NCBI GenBank assembly: GCA_020883125.1
Contig: JAHREW010000044.1
Coordinates: 5,007-54,850 of the forward strand
Length of the DNA stretch: 49,844 nucleotides
Direction: 5' to 3'
DNA from: Microcoleus sp. CAWBG506
GTDB taxonomy: Bacteria; Cyanobacteriota; Cyanobacteriia; Cyanobacteriales; Microcoleaceae
Shown here: positions 43,901 through 49,844 of the stretch, one piece after another
How positions within the stretch are numbered: the stretch's first letter is position 1
How the letters are laid out: each line of letters starts with the position of its first letter
Notes under the pieces: model-generated
Told to the model about the DNA's origin: nothing
What the model saw: the letters and a program-made list of their open reading frames with translations, nothing else
Database searches by the model: none
Made by a program: the position numbers and the translations under genes

Positions 43901-44562
43901 CGGGTACTAAGACAATTGCCCAGGTAGTTACTGACAATACTGGGGCTGCTTTAGATAGCCGACTTCAAGCAGTAATATTGCCTGTGGGAATTGCGACTCC
44001 TATTATCACTGGCGATGCGGATTTGGGCAGCAATTCCCAGAATGCCATTAACGGTACAAATGGCGATGATACTCTGACTGGCGACAGCGCCAATAATGTG
44101 TTGCTCGGTATGAGGGGCAATGATTCCCTAGACGGTGGCGCTGGGAATGACAGTCTTTTCGGCGGTAAAGGTAGCGATACTTTGCTCGGAAATAGCGGTG
44201 ATGATGCCTTGTTTGGCAATCGTGGTGCTGACATTTTGAATGGTGGCGATGGCAATGATATTCTGCTAGGTGGTAAGGGTGATGATTTGTTGACTGGCGG
44301 CTTGGGAAGTGATACTTTGACAGGAGGTGCTGGCAATGATAAATTCTTCCTTTCCACCAATTCTGGTGTTGATACCATCGCTGACTTTGAAGTTGGTAAA
44401 GATTTGTTAGTATTGGGTAGCGGGCTGAGTTTTTCGCAATTGGCTATAGTCCAAGATAGCGGTGCAACTTTCATCCGCATTGCCCAAAATGGGGTAATGT
44501 TAGCGACTCTCAGTGGAGTTTCTGCTAGCAGTATCAGTGCCGTTAATTTTGGGTTAATTTGA
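37972..44562 (+). CDS. C-terminal part of giant Calx-beta/FG-GAP/RTX surface protein
   Basis: This frame is open from 37816; the first start-like codon is a GTG at 37972. From there it encodes 2196 residues. In order: the end of the split domain; a Calx-beta domain (~105-235); seven ~110-residue Calx-beta-like repeats (ANVTIGLSS…SLTFTPANW…VTGVDD); a TPTPTPTTG linker (~800-880) between repeats five and six; about seven WGDYDNDGKLDIL FG-GAP calcium-binding repeats (~1140-1480); a fibronectin III domain; a cadherin/putative-Ig domain; a dockerin-like LFLDANKNGIKDTNE part; a helical region; and RTX nonapeptides (GGxGNDxL) with a typical type I secretion C-terminus. It is predicted to be secreted, Ca2+-dependent and adhesive. 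Confidence 0.85.
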   Translation: MQIVNGSMAVFGNDYNTPAGGELTAGNVPNFVSNGSRIELEVSNEQLAWDNKSGLKNSLNSPYLYALNGQADNGGPVNSEIYAGFNRVISGPGDRIGSGASKVTILLNPIDYAVSAGTAIVTEGNSGKTGVTFTVTRSGCTEFASKIDYAIAGTATNVSDYNNIGGTSGATGATGTINFAAGETSKTITLDVLGDVAVEPNETINVTLSNPSALDSTPTITTAVATTTVTNDDTAGITVNPKTLSTTEAGGKADFTVKLNTQPTANVTIGLSSDNVAEGTVATNSLTFTPANWNLEQTLTVTGVDDFVADGNAVYKIVTAAAVSTDANYNSLNPDDVTVTNSDNDSPGIISITQSTTGLTTSEIGGKANFTVKLNSQPTANVTIGLSSSNVAEGTVAPASLTFTPTNWKQEQTVTVTGVDDFVADGNIVYKIVTAAAVTTDANYKNLNPLVLTVTNTDNDTPGITINPTALTTSEVGGKANFTVKLNSQPSANVTIALSSDNLAEGTVATNSLTFTPANWNQLQTITVTGVDDLVADGNVVYKIVTAAAVSTDANYKNLNPLDVTVTNSDNETPGIAVNPTAGLTTGEDGTKANFAVVLNTKPTANVTIGLNSSNVAEGTVSTPSLTFTPANWDTAQPVTVTGVNDSIADGNIDYKVITGAAVSTDPNYNNKDVADVGITNKDNDTAGVSVSLTETTATEGGANGTYAIELTSQPIAPVTINLTTDNQLQPIAPITFTPNNWNVSQPVTVKAFDNAVVDGPHSGTITHSVTSSDTKYNVVVVPAVTVAIADNDVAPTPTPTPTPTPTPTTGTPTPTPTTGTPTPTPTTGTPTPTPTTGTPTPTPTTGTPTPTPTTGTPTPTPTTGTPLPPNSPTPTPTSTSAGITVSPTSGLITTKTGAKAKFTIKLDSPPIAPVTIGLKVSPQTQAEGSLSISEVIFTPQNWNIPQEVTVKGGGGTITANANRPYTIVTAPAISTDSKYSGLDASDVSLTNMFLYLETNPERDFPRIVVGPTQQLTTTEAGGTDNFSVVLTRKPIADVVIPIRSDNTAEGTVSVSTLKFTPDNWDIAQTVTVQGVNDNVLDGDRPYKIILDRAISNDDFAIGSPGTPRYSLVAPQNISAINLERSYTFSKINTEISSYFNGGAISPWGDYNGDGKLDFIAAGGLKSLTSFGSADNFTRTSLYRNTGSTFTDDSGIGFDLASAASWGDYDNDGKLNFALQTVGNGRIQQPPALKIYGGYGFNSEQRSSADSSQAWVDYNNDGKLDLLNATQQNFSILYRNTSSSFTPDTTAQLPGVSNSSAAWGDYDKDGKLDLLLTGNSVSGKITKLFRNTGTGFAEDTTAVLPGVSDGSAAWGDYDNDGDLDILLAGDSVSGQITKVYRNTNNRFSEDTNAVLPGGSFAAWGDYDNDGKLDILLNSELDNKFYSQIYRNTGSGFSEDPNAGLTGASFGAWGDYNSDGKLDILLGNQVYRSNTAIANTPPTAPTRLRATTSGSQVTFKWNKATDAQTPANGLSYNLRVGTTPGDSDILAPMSLNDGTRQVVALGNANQNTQWQLKDLSPGTYYWSVQAIDTAWAGSPFATEGTFTTLPNRPPVLNYGPNTTPWHYQYIKSSSSSTFKYTFPHNTFTDPDPGDKLTYTATLMDGSPLPSWLTFNADTRTLSGTSPKPQQLTIKLTATDRAGASASDDTGRFKGMLLQFSSTGVVIDGYINGATLFLDANKNGIKDTNEPSTITNSNGSFNLNIPFETFDTNKNGEIDPEEGNLVATGGTDTATGLPLETPVTAPPDSSVVTLLTSLIADLIDKGIAPEEAQSLVKAALGLPAEVDLTSLDPISATNQNLPGGVQVLAAMVKVQNFITQTVALIDGASSAANTNIVKAVVISITNQIQSGTVLNLSNAAALEPIVQQAAAKIQQIDPSFNSQKITQITSQAATVMATANQRIDTAVSNPTATSITEAVARVQQVALGSTTQDFKAIGAGTKTIAQVVTDNTGAALDSRLQAVILPVGIATPIITGDADLGSNSQNAINGTNGDDTLTGDSANNVLLGMRGNDSLDGGAGNDSLFGGKGSDTLLGNSGDDALFGNRGADILNGGDGNDILLGGKGDDLLTGGLGSDTLTGGAGNDKFFLSTNSGVDTIADFEVGKDLLVLGSGLSFSQLAIVQDSGATFIRIAQNGVMLATLSGVSASSISAVNFGLI
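40405..40566 (+). repeat. Six identical 27-bp tandem units coding for TPTPTPTTG
   Basis: The unit from 40405 to 40431 is repeated without change to 40566 and is flanked by diverged copies. It encodes a Thr/Pro-rich stalk between Calx-beta-like repeats. Identical DNA units point to recent slippage, so copy number may vary between strains, changing linker length in nine-residue steps. Confidence 0.93.
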
Positions 44563-44620
44563 GATTGAATTTAGCCCCTAAATTAGTTACTAATACAAAC
44601 CATACCTAAATTTGCAGCTA

Positions 44621-44670
44621 ATATTGTATAGCAATCGCCCCGACCATGAAGGCGATTTGCTATACAATAT
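44621..44670. terminator. Strong hairpin downstream of the adhesin gene
   Basis: ATATTGTATAGCAATCGCC (44621-44639) pairs with GGCGATTTGCTATACAATAT (44651-44670) with a one-base bulge and an 11-base loop. It lies 59 bases after the adhesin stop and 47 before the fucosyltransferase. No T-tract follows, so factor-independent termination is unsure; it may instead be a small palindromic repeat. Confidence 0.55.
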
Positions 44671-44716
44671 TAAAGTACGCCTGCTGGAAGCTGTCTTAAA
44701 CCCTAGGTAAACTCTC

Positions 44717-45583
44717 ATGATTTCTTTCTCTAAGTTAGGAAACTACGGAAGACTGGGCAATCAATTATTTCAATACGCATTTTTGAGAACAACAGCACGA
44801 CGTCTGGGAACTCAATTTTTTTGCCCTAAGTGGGATGGTGATGATATCTTCAATCTGAAGGACGAAGGTGAGCGTGCTAGCGCACCTGCCGGGATTGTTC
44901 ATTATTTCGACCCCCATCCTGAAGCGGGCTTTACACCGACAGCGCTTTCCATCGGAGACCACACTGAAATGCAAGGTTTCTTTCAATCTGAAAAATATTA
45001 CTCTGACAAGCAACTGGTACGTGAGTGGTACACTTTCAAGAACGAGATTGTCACTGAGGTAAAAAAGCTCTATGGCGACATTTTGCAAAAGGATTGTGTC
45101 AGCTTTTCGCTCCGCCTCGATACCGACTACGGCAATACCAGAGAATATTTCCCGCTTTACCCGCTTTCTTTTTACAAGAATTCCTTAAGTGCGATCGAAC
45201 CCAAAGGTTCGATTCTGGTTTTTTCCGATCGTCCCGATTTAGCCAGAGAATTTTTGCGTGACATTAAAGAGCATGAATTGATCTTTGTAGATAACCTGAA
45301 TGCTCCTCAGCAGCTTTTTTTAATGACTTTATGTCGAGCTAATGTGATTACTAATTCCACTTTTTCCTGGTGGGGTGCTTGGTTGAACCCGCACCCGCAG
45401 AAAATAGTAGTAGTTCCGACAGCGTGGTGCCGCCCAGGGGTGCCCAACCCGGTTGAAGGTATTCTCTGCGATGATTGGGTCAAGCTACCAGGCACTAATC
45501 CTATCTTGGATAACTTTCAAGTCTGGAGGCTCAGACACCCCATCGCCACTGTCAAAAGGCTGTTGACTCGTTTCCAAGAATAA
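44717..45583 (+). CDS. GT11-family alpha-1,2-fucosyltransferase-like glycosyltransferase
   Basis: The 288-aa product begins with the GT11 signature YGRLGNQLFQYAF (motif II-type nucleotide-sugar region). It contains SFSLRLDTDY in place of the usual H-x-R-R-x-D-Y donor-binding motif, keeping the Arg and Asp-Tyr. The C-terminal motif NSTFSWWGAWLN is intact. It should transfer fucose or a similar sugar to a surface glycan in the cytoplasm. The His-to-Ser change in the first motif is noted. It follows the adhesin gene on the same strand; glycosylation of a shared surface structure is possible but unproven. No signal peptide or membrane segment. Confidence 0.87.
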   Translation: MISFSKLGNYGRLGNQLFQYAFLRTTARRLGTQFFCPKWDGDDIFNLKDEGERASAPAGIVHYFDPHPEAGFTPTALSIGDHTEMQGFFQSEKYYSDKQLVREWYTFKNEIVTEVKKLYGDILQKDCVSFSLRLDTDYGNTREYFPLYPLSFYKNSLSAIEPKGSILVFSDRPDLAREFLRDIKEHELIFVDNLNAPQQLFLMTLCRANVITNSTFSWWGAWLNPHPQKIVVVPTAWCRPGVPNPVEGILCDDWVKLPGTNPILDNFQVWRLRHPIATVKRLLTRFQE

Positions 45584-45649
45584 ATACTAATGCGTATCTA
45601 AGGATGGAATCGATCGAACTTTTCACAAGTTCGATCGCACTTTTCCTCA

Positions 45650-46918
45650 TCAACAAACCGCCGCCAGCCCAAACTCTTTAATCGCAGCCTCCGGGCCCAC
45701 CAAAGAAACATAGGGTTCTACGAAAAATTTCCTAGCAGCATCCCGCGCTTCTGAAGCTGTTACCTGGGCAATTTCTGCTTGGAATTCTTCGTCAAATTTA
45801 ATTCCCAATCCCAAGGTTTCGTACCAGCCTACAACTTGAGCAATTTGCGAATTAGTCTGTTTTCCTAAAGCATATTGACCGAGGATTTTATTCTTACAAG
45901 CTTGCAATTCCTCGTCATCTAGTTGGGTATTTGCTAGTCGATCGACTTCTGTACGCAATCCATCAAAAGCAGTCTGTGTATTTTCCGGCGCCGTACCCAT
46001 ATACACCACAAACTGTGCCGCATCTAACCGCGTCGCATACATGGAGGAAACATCGTAAGCCAAACCTCGCTTTTCCCTCAATTCCACAAACAACCGACTC
46101 GACAAACCATTACCCAAATAACTATTGAGCAATTTCAGCGCTGCGTAGCCAGTATCTTTTACTGCTGGTGCAAGGTAGCCCAACATCACCACTGATTGCT
46201 GGGTTTCTTGGGGCTTCAACGCCGATTTCGGGTGGGGGATGATTGGGGGTAAGGTTAAAGTGGGTAGCGGTGTTGCTGGCGCTTTCCAGTCGCCAAAAAT
46301 GCGATCGACTAGGGCGATCGCATCTTCCGTTGATATTCTGCCGGCGATCGAAATAACTACATTATCCGGGCGGAAATAGGTTTTGTGAAACTGTTGGAGA
46401 TCGGTTCGAGTCAGGTTGGACATGGTATCTTCCGTTCCCAAGGTAGAGAAAGCATAGGGATGATCCTGATACATCGTCTGCCGCAGTTGCTCAAAGGCGA
46501 TGGAAAATGGTTGTTCTTTTTGCGATCGAATTGCTGATATCGCAATGCGACGTTCTAGTTCCACTTCTGCTTCCGGGAAAGTGGGCGATCGCATCAATTC
46601 ACTCGCCAACTCCAAAATATCCGTAAAGTCGGCTGAAACGGTCTTCAAACTCACCAAAAAATAGTCGGAAGTTGAATCCGTACCCAATCTAGCTCCCACC
46701 GATTCTACACGTTCGGCAATTTCTAGGGAAGAAAGGCGATCGGTTCCTTTAGTCATTACCGCCGACAGTAAGTGACACAATCCAGCTTGTTCCCGTTGTA
46801 CGCAGCGACTACCCGCCCGTAGGAATATCCTAGCTGCAATAATATCTGCGGCTGGGTTTTCTGCTGCCAAGACAACGATACCATTGTCTAGAACTGTGCG
46901 GTGGATTTCGTTTTTCAT
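45650..46918 (-). CDS. M16-family peptidase-like subunit with degenerate zinc motif
   Basis: The 422-aa protein has the M16B fold: two homologous halves, with YFRPDNVVISIAGRIS and the C-terminal ELREKRGLAYDVSS near residue 285. The HxxEH motif of active M16 enzymes is replaced by His49-Leu-Leu-Ser-Ala53 in GLCHLLSAVMTKGT, so the Glu base and second His are gone. It is therefore predicted to be the non-catalytic partner of the adjacent active subunit (46983-48248), as in processing peptidase and PqqF-type pairs. The two genes are 64 bases apart in one direction. Cytoplasmic or periplasmic location is undecided; no signal peptide seen. Confidence 0.92.
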   Translation of the reverse strand: MKNEIHRTVLDNGIVVLAAENPAADIIAARIFLRAGSRCVQREQAGLCHLLSAVMTKGTDRLSSLEIAERVESVGARLGTDSTSDYFLVSLKTVSADFTDILELASELMRSPTFPEAEVELERRIAISAIRSQKEQPFSIAFEQLRQTMYQDHPYAFSTLGTEDTMSNLTRTDLQQFHKTYFRPDNVVISIAGRISTEDAIALVDRIFGDWKAPATPLPTLTLPPIIPHPKSALKPQETQQSVVMLGYLAPAVKDTGYAALKLLNSYLGNGLSSRLFVELREKRGLAYDVSSMYATRLDAAQFVVYMGTAPENTQTAFDGLRTEVDRLANTQLDDEELQACKNKILGQYALGKQTNSQIAQVVGWYETLGLGIKFDEEFQAEIAQVTASEARDAARKFFVEPYVSLVGPEAAIKEFGLAAVC

Positions 46919-46944
46919 TTTTAATTTAGTGGGAATTGGGAAAC

Positions 46945-46990
46945 TGACTAATGACTAATGACTACTGACTACTGACTAATGACTAAATTG
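46945..46990. repeat. 'tgactaa/tgactac' simple tandem repeat
   Basis: About six units of TGACTAA or TGACTAC lie between the two M16 genes and run into the stop codon region of the upstream gene (stop at 46983-46985). A 'gtgggaattgggaa' stretch precedes it. It resembles the simple repeats at 25079 and 33388. Confidence 0.85.
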
Positions 46991-48248
46991 GTTTTAGCAC
47001 CACGGCCGCATAGTGTTTGGGAGAAAGATATTGTCGAGCTAAACGCTGGATGTCTAGTGGATCGAATGCCTGAATATTGGTGGGATAGCTCATCGCTAAT
47101 TCAGCTTTGGCGATCGTATTGTAATACCCATAAAGACCAGCCAGTTGGGCTGGGGTTTCGATGGAGAAAGTAAAATCGTTGCACAGCAAACGCTTACAGC
47201 GAAGCAATTCTACCTCAGAAACCAGCTCTGACTGCAATTGCCAAAGTCGATCGCAAATCACACTTTCCACCCTTTCGACATCGGACGCCGCCAATACAGC
47301 ACTTATCGTAAATAAACTCGATTCCCGTTGTAAGGAAAAAGAGCTCTCGATCGCCTGTACCAATTGTAGTTCTTCCCGCAGTTCCCTGACTAAACGAGAC
47401 GATCGCCCGTGGGCCAGCAACACCGACAGCAAATCCAAGCCACAAGCACTTTCCAACTGTGCTACTCCCGGTCCAGTCCAAGCCATCATCAGCCGTGCTT
47501 GTTCCAATCTGGGGAGGTAAAGTTCCTGACGGCGAATTCCCACCAGTGGCGGTTCTGCTTCTGCTAGCAACTTGGGACACTCCCACCTGTCGGAAAACTC
47601 CCCGAAAGCTTGGCTAGTCACATCCATCGCCTGTGCTTCCTCAACTCCCCCAACTATCACCACAGTCATATTTTCTGGTTGATAGTGCGATCGATGAAAA
47701 CAGCGCATTTCGTGAGGTGTTAGCGACATCAGCAACTCTTCTGTGCCCAATACCGATCGCCTGTAGGGATGGCGCTGGTAAACTGTTTCCATCATTGCTT
47801 GGAAACCCAACCAATCGGGATCATCTTGAGCTTGGCGAATTTCTTCTAGTACCACATCTCGTTCGCGATCGAATTCGGCATCGGGAATCGAAGCTCGCAG
47901 CAGCAATTCTGCTAGTGGCTGCGTCGTTTCCGCTAAATAATTGGCCGCCGCCGTGACATAAAAATGGGCGTAATCGTGACTTGTCGCTGCATTAGCCACA
48001 CCACCGCGATTTTCGATTATTTGGTCAAATTCGACCGGGGCGATCGAATCAGTCCCCTTAAATATCATATGTTCTAGAAAATGAGCCATTCCAGACCACG
48101 AATCCGGCTCCAGCGTTGCACCGGCCTTTACCCACACGTCTAGTGCGACCACAGGTGTAGCCTTCAGGTGCTGGTGAATGACCGTTAACCCGTTATTGTG
48201 CTTCCAGACGTTTGCTGGGAAATCTAAAGCAGTCAGGATTTGAGACAA
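46983..48248 (-). CDS. M16-family zinc metallopeptidase, catalytic subunit
   Basis: The 421-aa protein carries the inverted zinc motif H56-F-L-E59-H60 in SGMAHFLEHMIFKGT. A third ligand Glu is expected in RDVVLEEIRQAQDD (about 135-136). The C-terminal half has the R/Y-type segment LVRELREELQLVQAI. Such enzymes degrade or process peptides in a closing chamber made with a second M16 subunit, here the downstream gene at 45650. Length is normal for the short (M16B) class. The stop codon lies in a simple repeat. Substrates are unknown. Confidence 0.93.
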   Translation of the reverse strand: MSQILTALDFPANVWKHNNGLTVIHQHLKATPVVALDVWVKAGATLEPDSWSGMAHFLEHMIFKGTDSIAPVEFDQIIENRGGVANAATSHDYAHFYVTAAANYLAETTQPLAELLLRASIPDAEFDRERDVVLEEIRQAQDDPDWLGFQAMMETVYQRHPYRRSVLGTEELLMSLTPHEMRCFHRSHYQPENMTVVIVGGVEEAQAMDVTSQAFGEFSDRWECPKLLAEAEPPLVGIRRQELYLPRLEQARLMMAWTGPGVAQLESACGLDLLSVLLAHGRSSRLVRELREELQLVQAIESSFSLQRESSLFTISAVLAASDVERVESVICDRLWQLQSELVSEVELLRCKRLLCNDFTFSIETPAQLAGLYGYYNTIAKAELAMSYPTNIQAFDPLDIQRLARQYLSPKHYAAVVLKPI

Positions 48249-48516
48249 GCTAGTTATTCTTAAACTTTAGTTAACTTTGGTTTTAAATATAGTAGCGCTT
48301 TACAGACGGGCGATCGGGGTGCATTGATACAAATTTTCTATTGTTTTATCAATCATCGCCTCATCAATAGAATCACTTTCATACCATTTTTAGTTCTCAA
48401 AGTCAATAGATTTAGCGGGTGATAGATCAATCTGTCGGGAGAAAGAGGAATTGCTCGAAATATTTCAATACCTTTAAAGATAAGAACACGACAAACATTC
48501 AGAGGAGAACAGAGCA

Positions 48517-49548
48517 ATGGTAGCTACCCTTGAAGACACCAAACGTCAAGCGATCGGCATGAAATTAGCAGACATGAAAGCACTGCAAAAGTTGCTCATG
48601 GCTAACGAAGAAATGTTGATCAAATCCTGCAACGATGCCGAACTGTGCGATCGCTTCCGGGATCTGCTTGAGGACGATCGCAAAAACATGGGCGTATTGG
48701 AAACCGTAATCGTTCAATATGGAATTCAATCTGAACCACAAGAAACCACCACAGAAATGATTGAAGCAGTCCAGAAACTCATGAAAGGTTCTGAACTCAC
48801 AATGTTTGAAAAAGTAAGTCAGCACGAACTACTCAAACACAAACAAACAATGGCCGGACTATTAGTTCACAAAGCCGCCCAAGTAGTTGGTGCCGACATT
48901 GAAGCCGCTATTACCCCCCTCAACACAGTCAACTTTGAAAACCGCGCTCACCAAGAACAACTCAAAGGAATGCTAGAAGTTTTGGGCGTGCGGGAACTAA
49001 CTGGAAAAGACCCCGATCAAGGCGTTTGGGCCCGCGTCCAAGATGGCATAGCTGCCATGAGTGGCATCATCGGTAGTGCTGTCACCCGCACCAAAGATGA
49101 AATGAACATCATCGAAATCATCACCATGGATCACCGGAAAGCCGATACCATATTTATGGAAATCGAAAAAACCGAAGATCCGCATAAACTGCAAGAATTC
49201 TTTGGTCAGTTGTACAAAGATTTAAGCGTGCACGCCGAAGCAGAAGAACAAATTGTTTACCCAGCAGTTCGCAGCTATTATAGCGAAACTCAACAACTGT
49301 ATAATGAGCAAGCCGAAATGAAGCAAACGCTCTCAAAGATTAAGGCTCTCAACCCCCATGCTACTACTGAGTTCAAAGCTCACATTGCCCAGCTAAAAGC
49401 AGCAGTGAAGGCTCATGTGAAAGAAGAAGAAACCGATATGTTCTCTAAAATTCGCGACAACTTCAGCGAAGCCCAAATGGAGCAAATGGCTACTCAATTT
49501 AAAGCAGCTAAAAGCAAGTTGCAGCAAGAAATGGCTAGCATGAGCTAA
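48517..49548 (+). CDS. Hemerythrin-like (HHE) domain protein, 343 aa
   Basis: The C-terminal half (about 200-310) is a hemerythrin-like four-helix bundle: MDHRKADTIFMEIE, VHAEAEEQIVYPAV (H-x3-E) and a last AHVKEEETDMFSKIR, giving the expected His/Glu set for a di-iron site. Bacterial HHE proteins act in oxygen, NO or iron handling. The N-terminal half (1-195) is another mostly helical, ferritin-like part, with DRFRDLLEDDRKN and EKVSQHELLKHKQTM, also His- and Glu-rich. The start is supported by AGAGGAGA about 9 bases before the ATG. The gene is alone, followed by strong terminator hairpins. The ligand is inferred. Confidence 0.88.
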   Translation: MVATLEDTKRQAIGMKLADMKALQKLLMANEEMLIKSCNDAELCDRFRDLLEDDRKNMGVLETVIVQYGIQSEPQETTTEMIEAVQKLMKGSELTMFEKVSQHELLKHKQTMAGLLVHKAAQVVGADIEAAITPLNTVNFENRAHQEQLKGMLEVLGVRELTGKDPDQGVWARVQDGIAAMSGIIGSAVTRTKDEMNIIEIITMDHRKADTIFMEIEKTEDPHKLQEFFGQLYKDLSVHAEAEEQIVYPAVRSYYSETQQLYNEQAEMKQTLSKIKALNPHATTEFKAHIAQLKAAVKAHVKEEETDMFSKIRDNFSEAQMEQMATQFKAAKSKLQQEMASMS

Positions 49549-49556
49549 TTGAGCAG

Positions 49557-49844
49557 CATCGAGATACATTTGTTGTAGGGGCGGGTTCCACCAAAAATAT
49601 TTGTTGGTAATTCTAGAGATAAATAAACCCGCCCTCCGAGTCCCTGATTGGGTCGGGCGGGTTTATTTAAATTGTGAGTTGTCCTCAAAGATTGTCTGTG
49701 AAACCCGCCCCTAGGACCATCGAGATACATTTGTTGTAGGGGCGGGTTCCACCAAAGATATTTGTTGGTAATTCCAGAGATAAATAAACCCGCCCTCCGA
49801 GTCCCTGATTGGGTCGGGCGGGTTTATTTAAATTGTGAGTTGTC
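49557..49844. repeat. Tandem 161-bp-period repeat at the window end
   Basis: The 127-base segment 49557-49683 recurs at 49718-49844 with two noticed changes; the second copy reaches the window end, so more may follow. Each begins 'catcgagatacatttg', contains 'taggggcgggttccacc' and ends 'aattgtgagttgtc'. The linker 49684-49717 has 'aaacccgcccctag', complementary to the unit's own start, so units can also fold on each other. Confidence 0.92.
49621..49668. terminator. Perfect 14-bp stem terminator-like hairpin
   Basis: AAATAAACCCGCCC (49621-49634) pairs fully with GGGCGGGTTTATTT (49655-49668) around a 20-base loop. The GC-rich stem with A/T ends fits a bidirectional terminator 73 bases after the hemerythrin-like gene. 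A second copy is at 49782-49829. Confidence 0.75.

Overview
The window looks like the chromosome of a filamentous, Microcoleus/Oscillatoria-type cyanobacterium. The HIP1 octamer GCGATCGC recurs throughout. Several products are typical of cyanobacteria: a Tab2-like RNA-binding protein, a vMAP-type N-terminal domain fused to a Ser/Thr kinase, an FHA-PBP1 fusion, and a DUF4347/Calx-beta/RTX giant adhesin. Intergenic spaces are full of short palindromic and MITE-like repeats. The taxon is inferred; no rRNA or tRNA gene is visible.

Layout. 1-4482 holds a methionine-salvage phosphorylase (mtnP) with a duplicated 3' end, a small conserved-looking protein, a Tab2-like protein, and a two-gene unit of an AhpD-like protein and a GAF-adenylate cyclase. 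A consensus CRP/SyCRP1 site lies at 1383-1398 and a near-consensus one at 15829-15844, so a cAMP source and possible targets share the window. 4838-11631 holds an avtA-type aminotransferase, a kinase whose C-terminus is encoded by an intergenic repeat, a GH108-type muramidase, a TPR-GT41 glycosyltransferase, miaE and a GNAT acetyltransferase. 11903-20483 holds a 1289-aa multi-PAS histidine kinase, an ACT-malic enzyme, a small unknown protein and argS.

20484-25281 is the most accessory-looking stretch: an orphan antitoxin-like gene, an McrB-like AAA ATPase with a divergent LlaJI/McrC-like nuclease and no methyltransferase, and an ATP-grasp ligase. 25282-27534 is a class A penicillin-binding protein with an FHA domain. 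27812-31923 is a seven-gene Mrp-type Na+/H+ antiporter operon (C-D-E-F-G-A'-B, minus strand) with only one NuoL/M/N-like subunit and a repeat inserted between mrpE and mrpF. 32113-35315 encodes a MacB-like permease and a long MacA/HlyD-like adaptor without an adjacent ATPase.

35614-44562 is one giant reading frame (about 2980 codons) for a DUF4347/FG-GAP/Calx-beta/RTX surface protein. It is interrupted by a single in-frame TAA at 37813-37815 and carries an in-frame palindromic repeat element inside its DUF4347 domain. It is followed by a GT11 fucosyltransferase, a pair of M16 peptidase subunits (one active, one with a degenerate zinc motif), a hemerythrin-like protein and a tandem 161-bp repeat with strong terminator hairpins at the window end.

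The strongest leads are the palindromic element recruited into protein coding, the stop codon splitting the adhesin, the McrB/LlaJI-like pair, and the kinase tail written by a repeat.
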